Assembly (NCBI GenBank): GCA_031272895.1
Contig: JAISSW010000016.1
Span: 62,001-126,000 of the forward strand
From: Clostridium sp.
GTDB lineage: Bacteria > Bacillota > Clostridia > Oscillospirales > Acutalibacteraceae
Reading direction: 5' to 3'
Length of the DNA: 64,000 nucleotides
The notes under the pieces were generated by a model. That model saw only the letters and a program-made list of their open reading frames with translations, had not been told where the DNA came from and did not search any database. Shown here in pieces: positions 58,098-64,000 of this stretch. Within the stretch, counting starts at the first letter, position 1. Each line of letters begins with the position of its first letter. The translations under genes and the position numbers were made by a program.

Positions 58098-58949
58098 CTA
58101 TTTTTTGCGGTCAAGCAGCCACTGCGCCAGCTCGCGCAAAAACTTCCTGTCGCCATGGTAGTAATCGAGTGCCTCTATCGCCTGTGCTGTCAGCTCTGTG
58201 GCGGCGGCAAGGGTTTTCTCCTTGCCCAAAAGCGTGGCGAAGCTTGTGCGCCCTGCCGCGCTGTCCTCCTCAAGGTCAAAAATGTCGTCTATCATTTGGA
58301 AAGCAAGCCCCACGCAGCGCCCGTATTTTTTTGCCGCGTTAAGTGCGTAGACGTCCGCCGCGGCGGGTGAGGCAAGCACTCCCAAGCGGCAGGCTGCATC
58401 GAGCAGAGCTGCTGTTTTTCCCTCACAGATTGCCTGCAGCGTCGCCTGCCCGGGCACCTCTCCCTCAAGCGAAAGCTCCAGCATTTGCCCAAAAACCATG
58501 CCGTCCCTCGCTCCCGCCTGCCTTGAAAGCAAGCGGCAGGCAGCTGCCACTCGGTTGCCGTCCTCAAAGGAGGAAAGGGCGGAAAAGGCCTCCGTCAGCA
58601 GGGCGTCGCCCGCAAGCAGCGCCGTCGCCTCTCCGAATGCCTTGTGGACGGATGGCATACCGCGCCTTGTGTCCGCGTTGTCCATGCAGGGCAAGTCGTC
58701 GTGCACCAAGGAATAGCTGTGAACCAGCTCTACGGCAAGGGCAAACGGCAAAGCGCCAATAGTGTCGCCGCCGCAAAGCTCTGTAAAGGCAAGGGTAAGC
58801 ACCGGGCGTATCCTCTTTCCCCCGCCCGATACGCTATGGCGCAGCGCCGCCGCAAGAGCTTGCTCACCCGCCGCGTTTTCGGTCAGATACTGCTCCAGCG
58901 CCCGTTCAATCAGGGCGATTTTAGCCTCAAGCTCTCTCTCAAAGTCCAT
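58098..58949 (-). CDS. ispA: Polyprenyl synthetase (farnesyl diphosphate synthase type)
   Basis: IspA makes farnesyl diphosphate from IPP and DMAPP. The 283-aa protein has the first Asp-rich motif HDDLPCMDNADTRRG, preceded by GGGKRIRPVL. The second motif DDIFD follows AFQMI. The length fits short-chain bacterial enzymes. The ATG at 58949 starts MDFERELEAK; a longer frame reads back through xseB and is rejected. It overlaps xseB by 11 nt, the usual xseA-xseB-ispA order. Confidence 0.94.
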   Translation of the reverse strand: MDFERELEAKIALIERALEQYLTENAAGEQALAAALRHSVSGGGKRIRPVLTLAFTELCGGDTIGALPFALAVELVHSYSLVHDDLPCMDNADTRRGMPSVHKAFGEATALLAGDALLTEAFSALSSFEDGNRVAAACRLLSRQAGARDGMVFGQMLELSLEGEVPGQATLQAICEGKTAALLDAACRLGVLASPAAADVYALNAAKKYGRCVGLAFQMIDDIFDLEEDSAAGRTSFATLLGKEKTLAAATELTAQAIEALDYYHGDRKFLRELAQWLLDRKK

Positions 58950-59145
58950 TGTTTTCACCCGCCGCTTGCTCCATAACCGTAAGGCGCTGCTTTGCGTTTT
59001 GCAGCAGCTCGCCGCAAAAGACCGCCAGGCGGCTTGCCTCATCATAAAGCTTCAGCGTTTCCTCAAGCGAAAGTGTGCCGTCCTGCAGCCGTGCCACAAG
59101 ACCCTCCAGCTTTTCCATTGCCTGTTCATAATTCAGCTTTTCCAT
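58939..59145 (-). CDS. xseB: Exodeoxyribonuclease VII small subunit
   Basis: The 68-aa protein has NYEQAMEKLEGLVARLQDGTLSLEETLKLYDEASRL, the full XseB signature. It binds several copies to XseA to degrade single-stranded DNA. It begins 11 nt after the xseA stop. Confidence 0.95.
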   Translation of the reverse strand: MEKLNYEQAMEKLEGLVARLQDGTLSLEETLKLYDEASRLAVFCGELLQNAKQRLTVMEQAAGENNGL

Positions 59146-59156
59146 TTTTTCCTCCC

Positions 59157-60371
59157 TTATTCTCTGTTATTCGGCGCCACGCTGAGTACCGTACATTCAA
59201 GCTCCGCGTCGCTCATTTGCAGCTTTATTTTTTCCCCCACGCCGATTTGCGCGGCACTTGCGCAGGGCTTGCCGCCCCGGCTGACTATGGCATATCCGCG
59301 CGCTAAGGTTTTGATTGGTGACAGAGCTTCCAAGCGTCCCGCCAGCAGCCTTATCTCACTCTCCCGGCGAAGAATTGCCTCGTCAGCCGCGGCGCAGAGC
59401 GTCCTTTGCAGGCCGTTAAGTCTCTCCTTCGCGCCGCTCAGGGTGTTGACAGGGTGCAGGGCTTTCAGCTCTGCGCAAAGCTCCCCCAGCTCGCGCCGAC
59501 GCATATCCAAAAGGCGCTGCACACTCTCCCCCGCTCGCAGGCTGAGTCCCTGCAGGCGCAGAGCTTCCTCGCCGGAATCCGGGCTGCAAAGCTCAGCGGC
59601 GGCAGATGGCGTCGGGGCTCGCAGGTCCGCTGCCAAATCACACACCGAGTAATCGGTTTCATGCCCCACGGCGGATATAACCGGCATAGAGCAGGAGGCG
59701 ACGGCAAGCGCCACTGCCTCCTCGTTAAAAGCCCAAAGGTCCTCGGCGCTGCCGCCGCCGCGCCCGACTATCAGCACGTCTGCCTTGCCCTCGGCAGAGG
59801 CACGGGCTACAGCACGGGCAATCTCCTCGCCGGCCCCAAAGCCCTGCACGGCGCTTGGGTAAAGCAAAACCTCCGCCATTGGCCAGCGGCGTGACAGCAC
59901 ATGAAGAATATCATGCAAAACGGCACCCTCCGGGGAGGTGACGACCGCCACCCTCTGCGGATATGCGGGTATGGGGCGCTTGCGCTCAGGGGCAAAAATA
60001 CCCATTGCGGCAAGCTTTTTTTTCAGAGCCTCCAGCTGTTGGTAAAGCGCGCCTACCCCGTCCGGCTGCATATCGTCAAGAATAAGCTGGAACTGACCGC
60101 GCGGCTCATAAAGCGAAACACGCCCGCGCGCCAAAACTCGCAAGCCCTCCTGCGGAGTGAAGGAAAGCCTTTGCGCGGCGTTGCCGAACAACACGGCGCT
60201 GACCTGAGCGTCGCCGTCCTTCAGCGTCATATAGCATTGCCCGCCGCCATAGCGCCTGAAGCCCGAAAGCTCGCCGCGCACATAAAGCCCGCTTAAGCTG
60301 CTGTCGCCCTCCAAAACGGCACGGGCATAGGCATTAAGCTGGCTGACGCTGAGAACGGGGCTTGCGGGCAT
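59157..60371 (-). CDS. xseA: Exodeoxyribonuclease VII large subunit
   Basis: The 404-aa nuclease subunit has an N-terminal OB fold (SVSQLNAYARAVLEGD...LSGLYVRGELSGFR; GGGQCYMTLKDGDAQV). The catalytic domain follows (PQRVAVVTSPEGAVLHDILHVLSRRWP; DVLIVGRGGGSAEDLWAFNEE; SAVGHETDYSVCDLAADLRAPTPSAAAEL), then a helical C-terminus. It is slightly shorter than usual (~440-450). It starts 1 nt after the DUF6273 gene stop, so the two are coupled. Confidence 0.95.
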   Translation of the reverse strand: MPASPVLSVSQLNAYARAVLEGDSSLSGLYVRGELSGFRRYGGGQCYMTLKDGDAQVSAVLFGNAAQRLSFTPQEGLRVLARGRVSLYEPRGQFQLILDDMQPDGVGALYQQLEALKKKLAAMGIFAPERKRPIPAYPQRVAVVTSPEGAVLHDILHVLSRRWPMAEVLLYPSAVQGFGAGEEIARAVARASAEGKADVLIVGRGGGSAEDLWAFNEEAVALAVASCSMPVISAVGHETDYSVCDLAADLRAPTPSAAAELCSPDSGEEALRLQGLSLRAGESVQRLLDMRRRELGELCAELKALHPVNTLSGAKERLNGLQRTLCAAADEAILRRESEIRLLAGRLEALSPIKTLARGYAIVSRGGKPCASAAQIGVGEKIKLQMSDAELECTVLSVAPNNRE

Positions 60372-60372
60372 A

Positions 60373-61644
60373 TTATTCCTCCGCTTGTGTGTCTTCCACG
60401 GGCTGGGTTGTTGTTGGTGCGGTCGTAGTCGGCACTGTGGTGGTGCTTGGTGCCGTTGTTGTGTTTGCCGGCGGTTTAGTTGTAGTGGTTGCGGGCTTAG
60501 TTGTTGTTGTCACCGGCTTAGTAGTCGTTGACGCAGCCTTGGTGGTCGTTGTAGCCTTAGGCTTGGTGGTGTTTGCGGGCTTTTTGGCTTTTGTGGTGGT
60601 TGCGGCGGGTCTGTAAGTCACCCCCGCGGTGGTTGTTGCCTCCGTTTCCTCGCTTTCGTTTTCCGCCAGGCTTACCCACAGCGCCGGACGAACGCCAAGC
60701 TCTGACAAATCAACGCTTGATGAGGAATAATTAAGCTCACCAAGGGAATTAACGCAAGAAAAGCCGTCTATATAATTACCGGGCGAACGAAGCCACCAAA
60801 AAATTGCCGTGTCTGATGTGTCGCCCTGCAATGCGGCAATTCTGCTTGCGTCGTTCGTAAAGTATTTTTCGGCTTCCGCATACGAAAGCAAGAACACATA
60901 GTCCTGCGTAGCATTGCCGCCGACGGAACTGCTGCCATTGTCGAATGTGACGGCGGCGTTGGCGTTGGTTGTAAGGATGATTTTCTTGCGCTCGGCGTCA
61001 CTAAAAGCGTTTTTGTAAAACGACTCGTTCAGGTACTGCCGCAGTGAGCTGTCTTCCCATGACACGGCTTCTTGCACATTGTTGAAATCGCGCAGCTCCA
61101 AGCAATCCTTAGTTATTATCAGCGCCTTGTCGCCCTGCTCCGTCAGCACAAGCCACTCATAGCCGCCAAGCCGCATTGTCTTAAACGCGGGGACGGGCGC
61201 CGTTGTTGAGGGTGCTTCGGTGCTTTCCGTCACAGGCTCTGTGGTGGTTGTTTCCCCTGCGCTGCGCAGGTCGGCAAGCCAAGCATACGGCTGCGGCGGG
61301 AATTTATACGCCGCAGAGGCGCCAAGCAGCAGCACAATCAGCGCAATAATCAGGCAGACGATTGCCGCCGTGCGAGCGGGAACCTTGGCTGCGCGGGAGT
61401 CACGCATACTGCCGTCCGGTCCAAAATACACGCGGCTTGAGCGGTAGTGCCTATTCCTGCGGGAAATTTTTCTTGCCTGGCTTGTGCGAACTCCAAGCAC
61501 AAAAACGCTCAGCGCGGCAAGCACCGCCGCAGGTATCTGCGCCCACAGCCTGCCCCCGGCAAGCAGCAACAGGGCAGAACCTCCCGCGCCGGTCAGCACG
61601 GCAAGCAAAATGGCAAAGGCGTTGGAATTGAGTAGACGTTTCAT
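60373..61644 (-). CDS. DUF6273-like surface protein with Thr-rich tail
   Basis: The 423-aa protein has three hydrophobic segments at the N-terminus (two near residues 10-55 and one near 90-110) and a short TTTT/TEST linker. A ~190-residue domain with the DUF6273 pattern follows: YEWLVLTEQGDKALIITKD, WEDSSLRQYLNESFYKNAF, DYVFLLSYAEAEKYF, FWWLRSPG, LGVRPALWVSL. The final ~95 residues are TTT/TTK repeats. DUF6273 is found in Clostridia surface proteins of unknown function. The ATG at 61644 has GGAG 6 nt upstream; an ATG four codons earlier is possible. It is first in the operon with xseA-xseB-ispA. Confidence 0.85.
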   Translation of the reverse strand: MKRLLNSNAFAILLAVLTGAGGSALLLLAGGRLWAQIPAAVLAALSVFVLGVRTSQARKISRRNRHYRSSRVYFGPDGSMRDSRAAKVPARTAAIVCLIIALIVLLLGASAAYKFPPQPYAWLADLRSAGETTTTEPVTESTEAPSTTAPVPAFKTMRLGGYEWLVLTEQGDKALIITKDCLELRDFNNVQEAVSWEDSSLRQYLNESFYKNAFSDAERKKIILTTNANAAVTFDNGSSSVGGNATQDYVFLLSYAEAEKYFTNDASRIAALQGDTSDTAIFWWLRSPGNYIDGFSCVNSLGELNYSSSSVDLSELGVRPALWVSLAENESEETEATTTAGVTYRPAATTTKAKKPANTTKPKATTTTKAASTTTKPVTTTTKPATTTTKPPANTTTAPSTTTVPTTTAPTTTQPVEDTQAEE

Positions 61645-61678
61645 CAATGACTCCATAACTATAAATTGCAGCTACTAT

Positions 61679-61707
61679 ATTGTACCTCAATTCGCCGAAT
61701 ATTGCAA
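61679..61707 (-). promoter_or_regulatory. Promoter of the DUF6273-xseAB-ispA operon
   Basis: TTGCAA (61707-61702), 17 bp, TACAAT (61684-61679), 35 bp before the ATG. Back to back with the tRNA-Tyr promoter. Confidence 0.65.
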
Positions 61708-61713
61708 TGCCCC

Positions 61714-61742
61714 TTGACAAGCGCAAAAAAATATGTTATACT
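61714..61742 (+). promoter_or_regulatory. Promoter of tRNA-Tyr
   Basis: TTGACA (61714-61719) and TATACT (61737-61742), spacing 17; the tRNA begins 18 bp further on. Confidence 0.8.
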
Positions 61743-61759
61743 CTACGGGCTTTTGGAAT

Positions 61760-61844
61760 GGGAGAGTTCCCGAGTGGCCAAAGGGGGCAGACTGTAAATC
61801 TGTTGTCAGTGACTTCGGTGGTTCGAATCCACCCTCTCCCACCA
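61760..61844 (+). tRNA. tRNA-Tyr (anticodon GTA)
   Basis: Acceptor arms GGGAGAG/CTCTCCC, anticodon loop CTGTAAA with anticodon GTA, a long variable arm as in class II bacterial tRNA-Tyr, T arm GGTGG-TTCGAAT-CCACC, and an encoded CCA end. A palindromic repeat starts at the next base. Confidence 0.95.
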
Positions 61845-61932
61845 CTTACTTTCTTTTCGCGAGAAAAGAAAGTAAGCAAAGAAAAGCGAAATCGGGTATA
61901 TACCTGTGCAGACTAAAAAGTTTTCCACGAAT
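61845..61932 (+). repeat. tRNA-adjacent palindromic repeat, copy 1
   Basis: It starts at the base after tRNA-Tyr CCA. A perfect 14-bp stem (CTTACTTTCTTTTC and its complement) encloses a GCGA tetraloop. The tail CAAAGAAAAGCGAAATCGGG and a further ~40 nt ending TTTTCCACGAAT follow. It is shared with copy 2 at 62213 with a few differences. No T tract follows the stem, so it is not a standard terminator. Confidence 0.9.
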
Positions 61933-62007
61933 TTAGAACTATTGCCCGCAGGGAAGTCGCGGTTAGGTACTGCAAATGCTAAAGCCTATCCGTCGCGATT
62001 TTTAGGA

Positions 62008-62031
62008 AACTGCCGTAAGGGCGGTTTTTTT
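62008..62031 (+). terminator. Terminator downstream of tRNA-Tyr
   Basis: AACTGCC / GGCGGTT stem (one G-U, loop GTAAG) followed by seven T residues in total. It is 165 nt past the tRNA, so the repeat would be part of the primary transcript. Confidence 0.75.
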
Positions 62032-62097
62032 GTTCGCCAATGCACAAGGCTGCGCTGCGTCGCGGTTGCCCCCGGAGCGGGTCATGAAACAAACCCC

Positions 62098-62126
62098 TTG
62101 CATTAGGCGCAAAAATATGCTATAAT
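62098..62126 (+). promoter_or_regulatory. Promoter of tRNA-Gly
   Basis: TTGCAT (62098-62103), 17-bp spacer ending TG-C, TATAAT (62121-62126); the tRNA starts 13 bp on. Confidence 0.75.
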
Positions 62127-62138
62127 TTCCCTCGCTGT

Positions 62139-62212
62139 GCGGGTGTAGTTCAATGGCAGAATGTCAGCTTCCCAAGCTGAACACGTGGGTTCGATTCCCA
62201 TCACCCGCTCCA
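62139..62212 (+). tRNA. tRNA-Gly (anticodon CCC)
   Basis: Acceptor arms GCGGGTG/CACCCGC, anticodon stem TCAGC/GCTGA with loop TTCCCAA giving anticodon CCC (reads GGG), T arm GTGGG-TTCGATT-CCCAT (final pair G-U), and an encoded CCA. Confidence 0.95.
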
Positions 62213-62301
62213 CTTACTTTCTTTTCGCGAGAAAAGAAAGTAAGCAAAGAAAAGCAAAATCGGGTATATGCCTGTGCAAACTGTTAGGTTTTTCCACGAA
62301 T
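62213..62301 (+). repeat. tRNA-adjacent palindromic repeat, copy 2
   Basis: It starts at the base after tRNA-Gly CCA with the same 14-bp stem and GCGA loop as copy 1, then CAAAGAAAAGC and a similar tail to TTTTCCACGAATC. The stem arms are identical; differences occur only in the tail. No terminator T tract is seen between this repeat and murA. Confidence 0.9.
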
Positions 62302-62344
62302 CAATGGGTGTATATTTGTAATCTACCAACGCCCGCCCGGCTTG

Positions 62345-63592
62345 TTACTTTACGCTTGCGCCAAGCCGCCGCAGGGTGCCGCCTATGTCCTCCCAGCCGC
62401 GCGCAATCAGCTCGGCGTTGGTGATTGTCGTTTCGCCGCTCGCTCCAAGCGCCGCGACCGCCAGCGCCGCCCCGCCGCGCAAATCCATGGACCTAACCAC
62501 GGCTCCGTGCAGCCGCGGCACACCCAAAATTCTTGCGCGCCGTCCCCTTATGCTGATTTGCGCACCCATTTTCGCAAGCTCCCTCGCCTGCTTAAAGCGG
62601 CTTTCAAAAATATTTTCCGTGATGAAGCTTTCGCCGCTCGCCGTACAGGACATTGCTAAGAATGCCGCTTGGCTGTCCGTCGGAAAGCCGGGATACGGCG
62701 CTGTTGAAAGCTCGCCAAAGGGAGAAAGCCGGCGCGGCGCAAGCAGGTGCATAGCATCGTTAACAGCTGTTACGCGGCAGCCCATACGCCTGAAAACCGG
62801 CAGCACCGGCGCAAGGTGGGTATGCTCAACGCCGCGCAGCAAAAGCTCGCCGCCCGTCACCGCCGCCGCCGAAAGGCAGCTGCCCGCAACAATCCTGTCC
62901 GGCATAACGTGGTAGCTGCAGCCATGCAGCCGCCTTATCCCGCTGATAGTGATTATCCCCGTGCCGGCTCCGCTGATTTTTGCTCCGCAGCGGTTAAGGA
63001 AGCACGCCAAATCCGTTATCTCCGGCTCGCGCGCCGCGCCGAAAAGCGTAGTATCTCCCTTGGCGCACGCCGCCGCCATTATAATGTTCTCCGTGGCTCC
63101 CACGCTGGGAAAGCGCAGATGAATATCCGCGCCGCGCAAGCCGTGCGGCATCCGCAAAATAATTTTTTCCTCTGTGCGGCGAATATGCGCACCAAGGCTT
63201 TCCATAGCGCTAAGGTGCAGGTCAATGGGGCGCGCGCCGATTTTGCAGCCGCCGGGCATATAGATTTCCGCCCTGCCAAAGCGCGCAAGCAGGGGACCGA
63301 GAAGAAATATTGAGGAGCGCAGCTCGCGCATAAGCCCGGGAGGGATTGTGCAGCGCTGGGGAGTTGAGGCATCAACGCTTACCTGAGAGCCGCGCCTGCG
63401 AACGGCACAGCCTAAGTGTCGCAGTATTGCAATGGTTGCGTCCACATCGGACAGGGCGGGCACATTGAACAGGCTGCAGCCCGCCGGCACACAAAAAGCG
63501 GCGGCAAGCAGGGGCAGGGCGCTGTTTTTTGCCCCCTGCACACTGATTTCCCCAAACAAGCGCCGCCCGCCTTCAATGCGCAGCTCAGCCAT
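62345..63592 (-). CDS. murA: UDP-N-acetylglucosamine 1-carboxyvinyltransferase
   Basis: MurA transfers enolpyruvate to UDP-GlcNAc, the first step of peptidoglycan synthesis and the fosfomycin target. The 415-aa protein has [24 protein letters not shown] and the active-site loop [17 protein letters not shown]; the Cys that fosfomycin alkylates is present. [18 protein letters not shown] follows later in the sequence. GGAGG lies 5 nt before the ATG. It is convergent with the tRNA genes. No clear promoter could be read upstream. Clostridia often carry two murA copies; which one this is cannot be told. Confidence 0.95.
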   Translation of the reverse strand: MAELRIEGGRRLFGEISVQGAKNSALPLLAAAFCVPAGCSLFNVPALSDVDATIAILRHLGCAVRRRGSQVSVDASTPQRCTIPPGLMRELRSSIFLLGPLLARFGRAEIYMPGGCKIGARPIDLHLSAMESLGAHIRRTEEKIILRMPHGLRGADIHLRFPSVGATENIIMAAACAKGDTTLFGAAREPEITDLACFLNRCGAKISGAGTGIITISGIRRLHGCSYHVMPDRIVAGSCLSAAAVTGGELLLRGVEHTHLAPVLPVFRRMGCRVTAVNDAMHLLAPRRLSPFGELSTAPYPGFPTDSQAAFLAMSCTASGESFITENIFESRFKQARELAKMGAQISIRGRRARILGVPRLHGAVVRSMDLRGGAALAVAALGASGETTITNAELIARGWEDIGGTLRRLGASVK

Positions 63593-63646
63593 ACAAGCCT
63601 CCGTCCGCTAATACTCCTTACTTATGCTATGCCGGCAGCGGGGCGC

Positions 63647-63675
63647 TTGACAGTGTCGCGGCAAACTGCTACAAT
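63647..63675 (+). promoter_or_regulatory. Promoter of aroQ
   Basis: TTGACA (63647-63652), 17-bp spacer ending TG-C, TACAAT (63670-63675), 28 bp before the ATG. Confidence 0.75.
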
Positions 63676-63703
63676 GTTCACAACAAGGGGCAAGGAGAGC
63701 TAT

Positions 63704-64000
63704 ATGCGTGTTTTGATAATCAACGGTCCCAACCTGAACCTGCTGGGCTTGCGCGAACCGGATATTTACGGCAAGCAAAGCTACGCGGATTTGTGTGCAT
63801 ACTGCCAAAGCGCCGCCGCAGAGCTGGGAATAGACTGTGAGTGCTACCAAAGCAACCACGAGGGGAGCTTGGTGGATAAAATCCAGGAGGCATACGGTAA
63901 ATTTGACGGAATAGTCATCAATCCGGCGGCATATACCCACACCAGCGTTGCTGTTTTGGACGCCCTTAAGGCTGTGGCGCTGCCGGCGGTGGAGGTTCAC
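63704..64000 (+). CDS. aroQ: 3-dehydroquinate dehydratase, type II (3' end outside window)
   Basis: AroQ dehydrates 3-dehydroquinate in the shikimate pathway. The visible 99 residues include [23 protein letters not shown] with the active-site Tyr, [14 protein letters not shown], and [16 protein letters not shown]; the final catalytic His lies about where the window ends. The full family length is ~145 aa. AAGGAGAG lies about 6 nt before the ATG. Confidence 0.95.
   Translation, partial: MRVLIINGPNLNLLGLREPDIYGKQSYADLCAYCQSAAAELGIDCECYQSNHEGSLVDKIQEAYGKFDGIVINPAAYTHTSVAVLDALKAVALPAVEVH

Noticed and set aside
63608-64000. A 130-codon minus-strand frame at the window end
   Set aside because: It is antisense to a clear aroQ gene that has a promoter and ribosome site.

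Overview
The window is chromosomal DNA of a moderately GC-rich Gram-positive bacterium, most likely a Clostridia member of the Oscillospirales/Ruminococcaceae type. This is inferred from the rpmG-secE-nusG-rplK-rplA block, split transketolase, the asd-dapA-dapB order, DUF5711- and DUF6273-like surface proteins, a giant BspA-like protein, and many TTG/GTG starts. Promoters are easy to read as TTGACA/TTGCNN-17-TANNNT, often with an extended TG-N -10. No phage, IS element or CRISPR array was seen, and no gene-free stretch exceeds 300 bases.

Layout. 1-11068 (minus): one open frame of at least 3,689 codons encoding a secreted protein with leucine-rich repeats, beta-rich modules and Cna_B/SpaA-like repeats; its 3' end lies outside. 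11254-14780 (minus): truB, then rplA, rplK, nusG, secE, rpmG. 14818-16704 (plus): the two transketolase subunits. 16705-21590 (minus): a lipoprotein MltG and a Thr-rich lipoprotein, a K+/H+ antiporter, and argG. 21720-24350 (plus): gyrA.

24390-33500 is the most unusual region. A minus-strand cluster holds an Lgt-like membrane protein, GDP-mannose 4,6-dehydratase, two paralogous cobalamin-binding radical SAM proteins around a glycosyltransferase-like protein, and a DegT-family enzyme whose PLP lysine is histidine and which carries a four-cysteine motif like that of the E1/RfbH 3-dehydratases. A divergent mannose-1-phosphate guanylyltransferase gene is interrupted by TAG exactly at its signature lysine codon. 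Together they look like a GDP-deoxysugar/glycan pathway with radical tailoring chemistry.

33495-36814 (minus): iscS, iscU, nadA and a GNAT gene, linking Fe-S assembly to NAD synthesis. 36913-41229 (minus): galE, a Thr-rich anchored protein, hflX and pfkA. 41265-42275: queA. 42286-47978 (plus): asd, a four-helix-bundle-like protein, dapA, dapB, a stand-alone aspartokinase-type ACT protein, truA and a DUF5711-like protein. 48025-51726 (plus): HAD phosphatase, recX, rimO and an enlarged pgsA. 51743-55666 (minus): pheS, pheT and a thioesterase. 55695-58055 (plus): a membrane-embedded M28 peptidase and a second Lgt-like protein. 58098-61707 (minus): DUF6273 protein, xseA, xseB, ispA. 61714-62301: tRNA-Tyr and tRNA-Gly, each followed directly by the same palindromic repeat. 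62345-63592 (minus): murA. 63704 onward (plus): the start of aroQ.
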